DNA of 64,000 nucleotides from Marinospirillum minutulum DSM 6287 (GTDB taxonomy: Bacteria > Pseudomonadota > Gammaproteobacteria > Pseudomonadales > Halomonadaceae). Of the stretch, positions 48,378 through 58,151 are shown piece by piece; the first letter of the stretch is position 1; every line of letters begins with the position of its first letter. The stretch spans positions 1 to 64,000 of the forward strand of contig NZ_AULO01000010.1 in NCBI RefSeq assembly GCF_000422325.1. Reading direction: 5' to 3'. Made by a program: the position numbers and the translations under genes. The notes under the pieces are model-generated. The model saw only the letters and a list, made by a program, of their open reading frames with translations. It was not told where the DNA came from and did no database searches.

Positions 48378-50006
48378 TTACACTTTAAACTGCCCAACCT
48401 GATTTCGTAGTCTGTCGGATAGGGCTGCTAAATCAGTGCTAGAAACTCTTGTTTGCTCAGTTGCCGAAGCATTCTCTTCGCTTAGCTGAACAAGGCGAAT
48501 AATATTACGATTAATTTCTTCCGCCACTGCCGCTTGCTGCTCAGCAGCTGAAGCAATTTGATGGTTCATATCTCGAATATGCCCTACCGCACCGGCTATT
48601 GAGTTAAGTGAACCCGTTGTACTTTCTACGGCATTTACTGTTTGCTCTGTTTCTTTAATGCTTGCCGCCATTACCGTTACAGCCTTCTCAGCTTGTGCTT
48701 GTAACTGAGTAACCATGCGGTTAATTTCTTCTGTACTTTCATGCGTTCTACTTGCCAAAGAGCGGACTTCATCAGCCACCACGGCAAAACCACGTCCCGC
48801 TTCACCAGCTCGCGCTGCTTCAATCGCAGCATTGAGCGCTAGCAAGTTAGTTTGTTCAGAAACACTGCGTATTACATCCAATACTGTGCCAATATTAGAG
48901 GAATCTTCACTTAACTGGTGAATTACTTCTGTTGACTGATTTATCTGTTCAGCTAAATGCGTTATAGCTGCAGAAGCTAGCTCAACATTCTTACGACCAT
49001 CTGCCGTTGATTTATCTGTATCTGTTGCGGCATTAGACGCATCACCTGCATTACGTGCCACATCTAAAAAACTGGCACTCATTTCATTCATGGCTGTAGC
49101 AACTTGATCCGTTTCTTGTGCTTGACGTGCTTGGTTATAAGCAGCTTGCTCTGATGTTGCTGACATTTGGCTAGCAGCGGCAGCAACGGATTCAACTGAA
49201 TTTTTAACTTCAGTAACCAAATTCTGGATTTTATTAGTAAAAATATTAAAGTACTTGGCTAATTCCATTACTTCATCTCGACCCCGTTCACTCAGGCGAA
49301 CTGTAAGATCACCATCACCCGCACCTATTTCACGCATGGCTTTTACAGTTGCATCGAGAGGGCGCGTAATAGAATTGGTAATAAACCAACCAACTAGCAT
49401 TAACAAAAGTAATACCAAAAATGAAATGGCGCCCAGCGTTTTTAGACTGTCCATAAACAGGGCTTCAATATCATCCACATAAACACCAGTACCAATTAAC
49501 CAATCCCATTCAGCGTTATAGCGTACATAGGTAATCTTTGGCTGAGGTAATTCACTGCCTGGGCGGTTCCAGTAATAGGGCATATAGGAATCACCCGTTG
49601 CTAAGGCTTCTTCATTTAACATACGAAAAAACTGTTTGCCGTTAACATCTTTTAGCTCTCCCAAGTTTTTACCTCTTAACTTAGGACTGGGGTGTGCCAG
49701 CATATTCATTTGGGCATCGTGTACCCATACATAATCTTTGTATTGGCCATAAGTCATGGCGCTAACTCTTTCTAACAAAGCTGCTCTTGCAGTTTTTTCT
49801 GTCATTTCACCAGCTTTTACTCTTTGCTGATAATCAATCATAACCCCTTCAGCAACATCAACTAGATGGCTAATTTCATGTAGTTTCATCCGCTCCATTT
49901 CTTTGTACTGTTGCTTTACTGCCACCAACAACATAAGCAACATACCTACCACCGCAAGCAGGTTTATTATCCAAATACGGTGTTCAATTCTAATATTACG
50001 AAGCAT
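48378..50006 (-). CDS. Methyl-accepting chemotaxis protein with single Cache domain
   Basis: This is a 542-residue transmembrane chemoreceptor. A first membrane helix (about 11-30) is followed by a periplasmic sCache_2 domain (about 38-180; [21 protein letters not shown], then [18 protein letters not shown]). A second helix (about 190-212), a HAMP domain and a long cytoplasmic signalling domain follow, with the conserved tip [25 protein letters not shown] (split here: tip centre [18 protein letters not shown]). It has no C-terminal CheR pentapeptide. Such sCache receptors often sense small organic acids; the ligand cannot be read from sequence. It is separated from patB by 26 bases. Confidence 0.93.
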   Translation of the reverse strand: MLRNIRIEHRIWIINLLAVVGMLLMLLVAVKQQYKEMERMKLHEISHLVDVAEGVMIDYQQRVKAGEMTEKTARAALLERVSAMTYGQYKDYVWVHDAQMNMLAHPSPKLRGKNLGELKDVNGKQFFRMLNEEALATGDSYMPYYWNRPGSELPQPKITYVRYNAEWDWLIGTGVYVDDIEALFMDSLKTLGAISFLVLLLLMLVGWFITNSITRPLDATVKAMREIGAGDGDLTVRLSERGRDEVMELAKYFNIFTNKIQNLVTEVKNSVESVAAAASQMSATSEQAAYNQARQAQETDQVATAMNEMSASFLDVARNAGDASNAATDTDKSTADGRKNVELASAAITHLAEQINQSTEVIHQLSEDSSNIGTVLDVIRSVSEQTNLLALNAAIEAARAGEAGRGFAVVADEVRSLASRTHESTEEINRMVTQLQAQAEKAVTVMAASIKETEQTVNAVESTTGSLNSIAGAVGHIRDMNHQIASAAEQQAAVAEEINRNIIRLVQLSEENASATEQTRVSSTDLAALSDRLRNQVGQFKV

Positions 50007-50136
50007 GATTACCTCTAGGGTTTAGCAATAATCCATTTAAAAAAATTAAAAACAGCTTTACGTTTACGTCAAGAGTAACTCTAATAGGTTTTTATTTTGT
50101 TATCAAGCACCTAGACACACCCTTGGAGATCAACCA

Positions 50137-50538
50137 ATGTTTACCCATAAATTTTCACCCAGCTTTACTGATACTGATGCCTTAGGTCACATTAACAACA
50201 CCCGTTTACCCGTTTGGTTTGAACGTGCACGCAACGATTTATTCCGCCTTTTCACACCCGATTTAGACCCTAAAAAATGGTGCTTAATTTTAGCGAGTAT
50301 CAAAGTCGATTTTTTAGGCGAACTTTTTTATGGCGAAGATATAGAAATTAAAACCTATTTAGGACGCCTAGGTAACAGCTCTTTTGTGGTGGTTCAAGAG
50401 GCCTGGCAAAATGGCAAGATGGGATCACGCGGGGAAGCAACACTAGTACATTATAACTTTGCTGATAAAAAGTCGATGCCTATTGAAGGTGAGCTGCGCG
50501 AAGCACTGACAGCCCACCTAATACCAGCCGAAAGCTAA
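50137..50538 (+). CDS. Acyl-CoA thioesterase (4HBT hot-dog family)
   Basis: The 133-residue protein has the hot-dog thioesterase start FSPSFTDTDALGHINNTRLP. The catalytic Asp of 4HBT enzymes is within the DTDALGHINN motif, and the family region IKVDFLGELFYGEDIEIKT comes later. It should hydrolyse an acyl-CoA; the chain preference is unknown. TTGGAG lies before the ATG. It is a single gene between a divergent chemoreceptor and a convergent outer-membrane-like gene, and a weak hairpin overlaps the convergent stops. Confidence 0.88.
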   Translation: MFTHKFSPSFTDTDALGHINNTRLPVWFERARNDLFRLFTPDLDPKKWCLILASIKVDFLGELFYGEDIEIKTYLGRLGNSSFVVVQEAWQNGKMGSRGEATLVHYNFADKKSMPIEGELREALTAHLIPAES

Positions 50539-50542
50539 AGGC

Positions 50543-50562
50543 TTAAGCCAGGGATGGCTTAA
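50543..50562 (+). terminator. Possible weak terminator between convergent genes
   Basis: TTAAGCCA-GGGA-TGGCTTAA is a perfect 8-bp stem with a 4-base loop right after the thioesterase stop, overlapping the last bases of the convergent gene. No proper T-run follows on either strand, so function as a terminator is uncertain. Confidence 0.4.
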
Positions 50563-51053
50563 AAGTGAAACATAACACCTAGATGAGGCCGAAAGAGCAG
50601 TTCGTCACTTTTACCTGTAACTGGATTATTAATACCATAAAGCATAGACACTGCACCCGTAGCTACCAAATTACGAGTAATGGGTAACTCATAACCCAAG
50701 CGCAAGTCTGCACCTAATTTAGAACTAGCACCCTTGTCTTTATCACCATACCAATAACCAGCACCTAGCTGAAAAAAACTACCACTTAAATATTTTTCGT
50801 TATAGCGCTTAAAGCCTGCCTCTACTACTTGGTAGCTTTCTCCAGATGCCAAGCCTACAACTAGCGCAGAACGACGCAAAATAGAAACCTGTAATGCTAA
50901 GTTTGCCTGCCCATCATCTTGGTTTTTATCTAGTTGCCTTGCAACATCATAGCCTAAACCTATACTTGTACTTGCTTGCAAATTGCCAACAAGCAATAAA
51001 GACATGACCAGCCCCGCAAAGAGGGAAACCCAAAAACGATTAAACATGAACAA
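50559..51053 (-). CDS. Secreted, probable small outer-membrane beta-barrel protein
   Basis: The 164-residue protein has a clear signal peptide (about 1-28, ending LLLVGNLQA-S). A mature part of alternating amphipathic segments (SIGLGYDVARQL, NLALQVSILRR, GSFFQLGAGYWYG, LGADLRLGYELP, LVATGAVSMLYG) follows, and it ends in Phe (HLGVMFHF). A C-terminal aromatic residue and these strands are typical of an eight-stranded outer-membrane barrel. I do not recognise a family. It follows tmcA on the same strand after 70 bases. Confidence 0.7.
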   Translation of the reverse strand: MFMFNRFWVSLFAGLVMSLLLVGNLQASTSIGLGYDVARQLDKNQDDGQANLALQVSILRRSALVVGLASGESYQVVEAGFKRYNEKYLSGSFFQLGAGYWYGDKDKGASSKLGADLRLGYELPITRNLVATGAVSMLYGINNPVTGKSDELLFRPHLGVMFHF

Positions 51054-51123
51054 CTCCGGCTAGGTATGCAAAAGACTGAAAACGACTAAGGTTGAGCATC
51101 TTAAAATAAAAGCAGCCTGCTGC

Positions 51124-53304
51124 CTACTCTAATAACTGGTTAAGCGACCTACGCAACCAGCGATCCAACTCTTTTTTGCCTTTTAAAGCTAATTGCTGCT
51201 GTAATTTTAATTCAGGCACTTCTTGTAACAACAACTGCACCCAAGGCGCTAGCTGAGTAGCTTTTACCTTTTCTGCTAAAACCTGCCACAACCAAGCTTT
51301 AAGTGCTGTTCGACTTACAGCTAAAGGCCTATGCCCCTCTGCAAAGGCATTTAATTCCAACTGGTCTTGCTTACTTAAAGCCACCTTTTTTAAAGTCAAA
51401 GCTTGTAAAACAATAATTAATAAATCTGCTGGCAAGGCTTTTAACCACAGGGTTAAAGCATCGGGCAGAGTTAGGCTAAACCTTTCAACCAACTGTTGTT
51501 GCAAAGCTTTACCTTTAATAGAAATACCTTGAGCCACTTGCAGGGTATGTTCGCCACTGGCTTGATCTTTAGTGATGCCTAAACGTACTGGTTGATATCC
51601 ACCCTTAAACCAAAAGGGCAATAACTCAGTTGTGGCACCAAAACTACTGCCTATTAAATCTAACTTGGGTTGCTGCTTGGCTTCCTCTAATACAAAATCT
51701 AAAAGCTGTTTTCCTACACCCTGCCGTTGTAATGCTGGATGAACAAGAATGCGCTGAATGCGCCACCAGTTTACTTCTGCTGCTTGAGCTAACCCACCAT
51801 GAAAAGCTAAAGACTGAGCCAACAAATGCCCTTGCGGACGCCGCTTTCCCATAAAAATGGCTTGGGCTAACTCAGCATCAAAACCACCTTCCTCTTGAAC
51901 TAAAGCCAGCGCAACCGGCAAATTGTTTTGCCAAGCACAAGCAAGGTGAATAGCGGGTGCATCTAAAAGCTGACGAAAGTCATCGGGTGTAGTGCGATAG
52001 TGAGCGAGTACCAATAAGCCAAACACCTGCTGCAATAAAGCCTCGTTTGCAGCCAAATCGACTTGCTTTAACCAAGTAAAACTTAACGGCATTTTAGTTA
52101 AAGCACCCCTAGTTAAATCTGGGTCTGTTACTTCAGCATCGAGTAACAATAAACGGTGAACCAAGGCTTCTAGTGGGTCACCCTCAGCCCAGCGCAAAGG
52201 TTGATTAATACTCAGCGCCAGCCAGTTAGGTGTGTGTTGATTTAGATGTTGAGTAAAGCGTAAAGCAAACCCCCTGCCATTGCCTTCATACCCCTGTTGG
52301 GTGGTAGCAAACACACTGCATGGGTAAGCCGCTAACAAACCTTGTAAAACGGGTACAGGTAAAGCTGCGGCTTCATCAACTAACAATAAATCGGCTTTTG
52401 GCTTTTCTTCTAACAAGGCATCGGGTGCTATAAAGCTAACCTGCGCTTGTTCTTCTGGTGGTAAATCTTCTATACGTGCAAAAATAGCAGTGGCTGCTTG
52501 GCTAGAAGGTGCTGTAACCAGTAGTTTTTTGCTAGTCGGTTGTTGAATTAATTCGCGCAACAACAAACCTAAAGCACCACTCTTACCTCTGCCTCGATTA
52601 GCTGTAATCACTAGGGGTACGACTGGTTTACTGGCAAACCAATCAACTAACTGGGTAACTAAAAGGGCTTGCTCTTCACTAACAGCACCCCAAGGTAATA
52701 TTTTTAAAAAAGGCTGATTTTCAGGTTGAATGGTTACAGCAGTTAAAATGTTTGGAACAACCCAGTTACCTAGCTTCCCTTGCTGTTGGCTAAAGTGCGG
52801 TACTTGGTTTTCAATTAACAGTCTTTCACAACGCTGCACAAAATAATGGGTTAAATCTTTAGCTTCTAAAGGCCAAGCCGCCAAGCGTTTATAGTCTGGA
52901 TCAACCGATGCTGACCAAGCTTCTGGCGTTAATAAATACAGCACTCCGCCAGCCTTTAGTGTTCCTGCCAAAGCACCTAAAGCATCTGGATTAAAACCGC
53001 TAAAAGCATCTATGACTAAAACCTGCTGCTCACTACCCAATAAACCACGGCTTTTAGAAGCAGAAAGAAAATTTATTCCCTTTGGAAGTTCAACCTGCGA
53101 TGAGCTAGCAGCAACAGCCTGTATCCAAACACCACCTAAAGGTTGGGCTAATAATTGCTGCTGTTTTGCTAACAGCGTTAAAACTTGTTTAGAGCACCAA
53201 TCAGCATCACCCGTTATCCAAATCAGTTGCCTGTGCCGATAAGCTTCAAGGGTTAGTAATAGGTTATTAAAATCAGGATCATTAAGCATGCCGCTAGAAT
53301 TCAT
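51124..53304 (-). CDS. tmcA: tRNA(Met) cytidine acetyltransferase TmcA
   Basis: TmcA acetylates the wobble cytidine of elongator tRNA-Met using acetyl-CoA and ATP (or GTP), preventing misreading of AUA. The 726-residue protein has an N-terminal DUF1726-like part, an RNA-helicase-like module with Walker A ANRGRGKSG (235-243) and the acidic motif LLLVDEAAALP. The sequence QGYEGNGRGFALRF is a TmcA hallmark. A GNAT acetyltransferase domain comes later (about 440-580; ILVHPALQRQGVGKQLLDF). A tRNA-binding C terminus follows. Length is close to E. coli TmcA (671) with a longer tail. Confidence 0.95.
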   Translation of the reverse strand: MNSSGMLNDPDFNNLLLTLEAYRHRQLIWITGDADWCSKQVLTLLAKQQQLLAQPLGGVWIQAVAASSSQVELPKGINFLSASKSRGLLGSEQQVLVIDAFSGFNPDALGALAGTLKAGGVLYLLTPEAWSASVDPDYKRLAAWPLEAKDLTHYFVQRCERLLIENQVPHFSQQQGKLGNWVVPNILTAVTIQPENQPFLKILPWGAVSEEQALLVTQLVDWFASKPVVPLVITANRGRGKSGALGLLLRELIQQPTSKKLLVTAPSSQAATAIFARIEDLPPEEQAQVSFIAPDALLEEKPKADLLLVDEAAALPVPVLQGLLAAYPCSVFATTQQGYEGNGRGFALRFTQHLNQHTPNWLALSINQPLRWAEGDPLEALVHRLLLLDAEVTDPDLTRGALTKMPLSFTWLKQVDLAANEALLQQVFGLLVLAHYRTTPDDFRQLLDAPAIHLACAWQNNLPVALALVQEEGGFDAELAQAIFMGKRRPQGHLLAQSLAFHGGLAQAAEVNWWRIQRILVHPALQRQGVGKQLLDFVLEEAKQQPKLDLIGSSFGATTELLPFWFKGGYQPVRLGITKDQASGEHTLQVAQGISIKGKALQQQLVERFSLTLPDALTLWLKALPADLLIIVLQALTLKKVALSKQDQLELNAFAEGHRPLAVSRTALKAWLWQVLAEKVKATQLAPWVQLLLQEVPELKLQQQLALKGKKELDRWLRRSLNQLLE

Positions 53305-53352
53305 TATTTCTTAGCCAGTTACAAGTCTAAATAAATCGGCTTCAAGCCAAAT

Positions 53353-53391
53353 AAAAAAAGACCACTGTTCGAAGGAGCGAAAGCAGTGGCC
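53353..53391 (-). terminator. Rho-independent terminator after aacS
   Basis: On the minus strand GGCCACTG pairs with CAGTGGTC (G-U allowed; 53360-53391) with inner TTCG/CGAA pairing, and TTTTTTTA follows. It lies 34 bases past the end of the acetoacetyl-CoA synthetase frame and ends the ketone-body unit. Confidence 0.9.
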
Positions 53392-53424
53392 AAAAACATC
53401 AGCGGAAAGTATTTAAAATACTAT

Positions 53425-55377
53425 TTAGTCAGTTAGCAGCTCTGGTAAGCCAGAAAATAGCTGCAAAGCTTCTGGGTTAGCTAAAGCATCTTGATTTTTA
53501 ACCGGCCTTTGGTGAACAACTTCTCGCACGGCTAGCTCTACAATTTTGCCCGATAAGGTGCGTGGAATATCCGCCACTTGAATAATTTTTGCTGGCACAT
53601 GGCGTGGTGTGGTTTCTGCACGGATTGTTGCGCAAATACGCTTTTTAAGTGTTTCATCTAACTGGAATCCTTCTTTAAGGCGTACAAACAACACCACGCG
53701 TACATCTTCTTTCCAGTCTTGCCCTATGCATAAGGCTTCCTGTACTTCTTTGACCTTTTCTACCTGACGATAGATTTCAGCGGTTCCTATACGAACTCCA
53801 CCTGGATTAAGTACCGCATCTGAGCGACCATGAATAATCACTCCATCCTGTGCTGTAATTTCGGCGTAATCACCATGTGCCCAGATATTTTCAAACCGCT
53901 CAAAATAAGCTGCTTGGTAACGGCTAGCATCAGGATCTTTCCAAAAACCTATCGGCATAGAAGGAAAGGGCTGCACACAAACCAGTTCACCCTTTTCTCC
54001 TATCACGGGTTCGCCAGCATCGTTATAAACCTGTACATCCATACCCAAACCACGGCACTGTAATTGACCACGATAAACAGGGCGTGTTGGGCAACCCAGC
54101 GCAAAGCAGGAAACTATATCGGTACCGCCAGATATAGAAGCTAAAAGCAGGTCTGATTTAATATCGCGGTAAACGTATTCAAAGGATTCATGTGCTAGCG
54201 GAGAACCAGTCGAAAGAATTGCGCGTAATTTGGGTAGCTTATGGGTTTTATTCGGCTGTAAACCTGCTTTTTCACAAGCGGCAATGTACTTGGCACTAGT
54301 ACCAAAAACACTAATTTCTTCTTGCTCTGCCATATCCCATAAAGCTTTAGGTTCTGGCGCAAAAGGCGAGCCATCAAACAAGACCAAAGTGGAGCCAACA
54401 GCCAAACCAGACACTAGCCAGTTCCACATCATCCAACCGCAGGTAGTGTAATAAAAGATGGTATCTTCACGGGTTAAGCTGGTGTGAAGCTGATGTTCTT
54501 TTAAGTGTTGTAGCAGGGTTCCACCAGCTGAATGAACGATGCACTTAGGCACACCCGTGGTACCTTAGGAATACATAATATAAAGCGGGTGATCAAAAGG
54601 CAGTTCAGCAAACGCAATTTCTTCTGCATTAGCAATACAGAAGTCAGCCCAAAGCACTGCTTCTGGTATAGGTGAAATGTCGGGCTGATTTTCAAGAAAA
54701 GGAAAAACCACTAGCTGTTCTAAACCTTCTAAGGCAGTGGCTATTTCTGCTACTTGCGGCAAGTTATTAATGTGTTTGCCGTTATAAATATAACCATCGG
54801 TGGCAAAAAGAACTTTGGGTTGTATTTGCCCAAACCTGTCTAGCACGCCATTAAAACCAAAATCAGGCGAACAAGACGACCAGATAGCGCCCAAGCTTGT
54901 TGCTGCCAACATGGCAACCAAAGCGTAATGACAGTTAGGTGTAAAGCCTGCCACTCTATCGCCTGGAAGAACACCAGCAAGTTCTAAAGCAGCAGCCACT
55001 TCTGCTACCTGCTTATAGAGCTGTGCATAAGTTAAAGCAGTGCGCTGACCATCTTCTCTTAGTGAAACAACGGCGAGAGAAGTATCTCGAAAACGTAATA
55101 AGTTTTTAGCAAAATTAAGCTTAGCATCAGGAAACCAACGCGCCCCAGGCATAAGGTTAGGGTTTTCTAAAATTCGATTGCTTCCCTTACTACCAACAAC
55201 TTCTCCAAAATCCCAAACCTGATCCCAAAAACCTTCTAGGTTGCTAACGCTCCAATCAAAAAGCTCGCTATAATCTTTTAAATCTAACTTATAACGCTTG
55301 TTCACCTCTTGCATAAATTGATGCATTGGGCTTAATTCAATAACGGCAGCAGATGGCTGCCAAAGTGGCTGATTCAT
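53425..55377 (-). pseudogene. aacS: Acetoacetyl-CoA synthetase with one in-frame stop codon
   Basis: The two frames 55377-54565 and 54564-53425 are in the same phase and together make 651 codons, the usual size of acetoacetyl-CoA synthetase (acetoacetate + ATP + CoA). The N-terminal part has VSNLEGFWDQVWDFGEVVG and GARWFPDAKLNFAKNLLR; the later part has [35 protein letters not shown] and [15 protein letters not shown], all family hallmarks. Codon 271 is TAA (54565-54567) inside the ATP-binding loop, which reads YIMYS-stop-GTTGVPK where Ser (TCA) is expected. One base change explains it. The rest is undamaged, so the lesion is recent, or a base-call error. AGGAAG precedes the ATG. Confidence 0.9.
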
Positions 55378-55396
55378 TGTCTATCTTCCTATTCAA

Positions 55397-57241
55397 TCAA
55401 GTCTGAAAACGCTTGAGATCACTACTTAAACCGTCGGCTTGAAGGTGTAGTTGACGAGTGGCTTCTAACAGTTTTTCTACTCGCGACTGCTGCTGACCAA
55501 CTAATCCAGCAACCTGATCCATATCGGAAGTCATGCTGCCGGTGGTTTCAGCAACTTCTGCTACTGATGTACGTACTTGATTCATACGCTTAGATGAGTC
55601 ACTACTGGCTTGCTGTATTGTTTGTACTGCCTGTAAAGCTTCACTACCCTTAGTTCGACCTAAAGAAACTTGTTCACGTGCTGCCTGCACAGAAGCTATC
55701 GTGGTGTTGGTATCTCGTTGAATGCCTGTTATGCGCCCATCAATATCCTGTGTTGCTTGAGCCGTTTGCTCCGCTAAGGTACGTATCTCATCTGCAACCA
55801 CCGCAAAGCCTCGGCCTGCTTCACCCACTCTGGCTGCTTCTATGGCTGCGTTTAAGGCAAGAAGATTGGTCTGCTCTGCAATACCATTAATAAGATCAAG
55901 CACACCACCTATTTGTTGTGAGTGTTCACCTAGCTGCGCTACCTGGTCATCAATATCTTGCATTCTAGAAGTGATAGCTTCCAATGCTTCAATAGCTTGT
56001 TGAATAACTTGACCACCTTGGTTAGCAGCTTCATCTGTTTGGCCTGCAGCCTCTTCAACCTCGGTTGCCGCAACAGCCATTTGATCTGTAGTAGCGCTAA
56101 TTTCTTCCATAGCTGCTGCAAGAACATTGCTTCGGTCATCCAGCTGTAATCCTTCTTTTTGCAAACCACAAATTTGCTCTTCCATGGCTGTTGCCATTTG
56201 CAATAACTGCTCATTACTTGTTTGAATATCACCTACCAACCCTGTTAAAGATGCAACAGTTTGGTTCACGCCTTTAGCCAGCTGATCAAATTCATCTGTT
56301 TCAGAGGTTATTGTTAAGCGCTGGCGTAGATCACCTTCTGCAACTTTTTTTAAAAACGCCAACAAACCTTGCAAACGATTGTTAAGACGGCGATTAAGTT
56401 GAACAACCGCTAGCATTAATAACAAAGTAATAATTAACCCGTTAATTAGCATGGTGCGTTGTTGCTTATTAGCTTGCTCACCCGCCAGAAGTTCCGCTGT
56501 TTGTAGCTCTTGCCCCGCTGATTGTCGTGCAACCCGATTCAATTCTACTAGCAGGTTTTCACGCAGATTTAAAAGCTGCTGTGTTTCTGCTTCTAGCTGT
56601 AAACGCAGGTAGGTAACATAGTTACTGGTTTCTTTATAACGCTGCAGGTGAGCTGCAAAATCATCATAAAAACCTATTCGCTTCAAACTCTCCTCAAAAG
56701 TAACTATGCCTTCTTGCCAAATAGCTGTTGTAGCCTCACTAGGGTTTATAAAGAAATCTTTTTCTAAGTTACGCACATTAGTAAAGCGCGTTACCAAAGC
56801 GGATAAACCTTCTAACTCATATAGCAGTTCATTGGCTGCTGCATTTAATTCACCCTGAGTGCCATCGGTTGTATTTAGACCAAAAGCAACTTGGGATGCT
56901 AAGGTTTGTTCTAGCTGTGTAGAAAACACTTCTGCTTGATTTAGTAGCTGAGGTTGATCTTCCAGCGCTTGAATTAATTGAACGGGCAAACCCTCTAAAC
57001 TTTTTTGTAGTTGTGGCAAGTGCTCCAGAGTTAGGTTTTCACGCTGTAATTCAATTTGTAGTAGTTCAGCTTCCAATGCCAAGATGTCTAAAGCTTTATT
57101 TGCTGTTGTTGCTACAGCGCTATAAGCCTTTCCTTGCTGCTGTAGGCCATATAAACCTACAGTAGTTAGAACAACCAACCCTATAACTAGCAGAGCTAAT
57201 AGCCCCCACAGGGTATTTCGGAATGAAAGCTGCAACTTCAT
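55397..57241 (-). CDS. Methyl-accepting chemotaxis protein with helical periplasmic domain
   Basis: This is a 614-residue chemoreceptor. The first helix is at about 12-32. A large all-helical periplasmic domain (about 35-265), rich in Gln, Leu and Glu, suits a helical bimodular-type sensor. A second helix (about 270-290), a HAMP domain (about 290-345) and the signalling domain with tip [20 protein letters not shown] follow. It stands between bdhA (97 bases before) and aacS (19 bases after) on the same strand, inside a unit for uptake and breakdown of 3-hydroxybutyrate or acetoacetate. The receptor may therefore sense one of these acids; this is inference from position. Confidence 0.92.
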   Translation of the reverse strand: MKLQLSFRNTLWGLLALLVIGLVVLTTVGLYGLQQQGKAYSAVATTANKALDILALEAELLQIELQRENLTLEHLPQLQKSLEGLPVQLIQALEDQPQLLNQAEVFSTQLEQTLASQVAFGLNTTDGTQGELNAAANELLYELEGLSALVTRFTNVRNLEKDFFINPSEATTAIWQEGIVTFEESLKRIGFYDDFAAHLQRYKETSNYVTYLRLQLEAETQQLLNLRENLLVELNRVARQSAGQELQTAELLAGEQANKQQRTMLINGLIITLLLMLAVVQLNRRLNNRLQGLLAFLKKVAEGDLRQRLTITSETDEFDQLAKGVNQTVASLTGLVGDIQTSNEQLLQMATAMEEQICGLQKEGLQLDDRSNVLAAAMEEISATTDQMAVAATEVEEAAGQTDEAANQGGQVIQQAIEALEAITSRMQDIDDQVAQLGEHSQQIGGVLDLINGIAEQTNLLALNAAIEAARVGEAGRGFAVVADEIRTLAEQTAQATQDIDGRITGIQRDTNTTIASVQAAREQVSLGRTKGSEALQAVQTIQQASSDSSKRMNQVRTSVAEVAETTGSMTSDMDQVAGLVGQQQSRVEKLLEATRQLHLQADGLSSDLKRFQT

Positions 57242-57338
57242 AAATCACCTATTTTTATTGTTTTTCAGACATAAGAAGGCCGTGGCTCAAAACTTAATAG
57301 CTGAACCTTCTTAAAATCTGTTAATGGGTGTTCTGTTA

Positions 57339-58112
57339 TTACTGAGTGGTATAACCACCATCAATAACCACAGCTTGGCCAGTAATACCGCGGCCGCGGC
57401 CACTGGCTAAGAACAGGCAGTAATCAGCCACTTCTCGTGGCTCTAATAAACGCTTTTGTGGTACCAAAGGATAGATAACCTCCTCTAATACTTTCTCTAG
57501 TGGCACACCACGTGTTCTAGCCAAGTCATTCAGCTGACCACGTACCATTTCTGTATCAACATAACCTGGGCACAAGGCATTAACCGTTATGCCATATTCA
57601 GCGCCTTCCAAGGCTGCAACCTTGGTTAGCCCTATCACGCCATGTTTAGCGGAGTTGTAACCCGCCTTGCCAGAAAAACCAACCAAGCCATTGATGGAGG
57701 CAAGATTAATAATTCTGCCGCCCTTCTGACGCTTCATCACTGGGAAAACCTGCTTAATAATTAAGAAGGGTGCAACCAGCATTATGTCTAAGAGTTTACG
57801 AAAGCTATCGGAAGGAAAGTCTTCTATCGGTGCAACGTGTTGTAGACCTGCATTATTGATTAACACATCTAGCCCACCCAACTTTTCTACCACTTCATTT
57901 ACTGCTGTATTTAGGGCTGCTTCATCGGTTACATCACAAGCCACACCTATACGGTCCGGCCCTGCGCCACCTAAGCGATCTAACGCCTCGGCAAGCGCTT
58001 CTTTATCTAAATCAAGAATGGCAACTCTGGCACCTTCTTCTAAAAAGGCACTGGCAATTTCAAAGCCTATTCCCTTAGCTGCACCTGTTATAAGTACTCG
58101 TTTACCCGCCAT
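57339..58112 (-). CDS. bdhA: 3-hydroxybutyrate dehydrogenase (SDR family)
   Basis: It oxidises D-3-hydroxybutyrate to acetoacetate with NAD+. The 257-residue short-chain dehydrogenase has the cofactor motif GAAKGIG (10-16), NNAG (86-89), the catalytic S139-Y152-K156 (YNSAKHG) and the 3HB-dehydrogenase-like region VNALCPGYVDTEMVRGQL. It ends GYTTQ. GGGGA lies upstream of the ATG. It follows the TRAP permease gene by 39 bases and precedes a chemoreceptor and acetoacetyl-CoA synthetase, a context that supports 3-hydroxybutyrate as the substrate over other SDR substrates. Confidence 0.9.
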   Translation of the reverse strand: MAGKRVLITGAAKGIGFEIASAFLEEGARVAILDLDKEALAEALDRLGGAGPDRIGVACDVTDEAALNTAVNEVVEKLGGLDVLINNAGLQHVAPIEDFPSDSFRKLLDIMLVAPFLIIKQVFPVMKRQKGGRIINLASINGLVGFSGKAGYNSAKHGVIGLTKVAALEGAEYGITVNALCPGYVDTEMVRGQLNDLARTRGVPLEKVLEEVIYPLVPQKRLLEPREVADYCLFLASGRGRGITGQAVVIDGGYTTQ

Positions 58113-58151
58113 AACATTTCCCCTTTTTTTATTAATAAGGCTTAGTTGTTT

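Noticed and set aside
54565-54567. Recoding (selenocysteine or read-through) at the aacS internal stop
   Set aside because: The codon is TAA, not TGA, the expected residue is Ser, and no recoding structure is apparent; a point mutation is simpler.
57248-57322. Terminator between bdhA and the chemoreceptor gene
   Set aside because: AAGAAGG/CCTTCTT and an inner G-U stem can pair, but no T-run follows, so the unit is more likely continuous.
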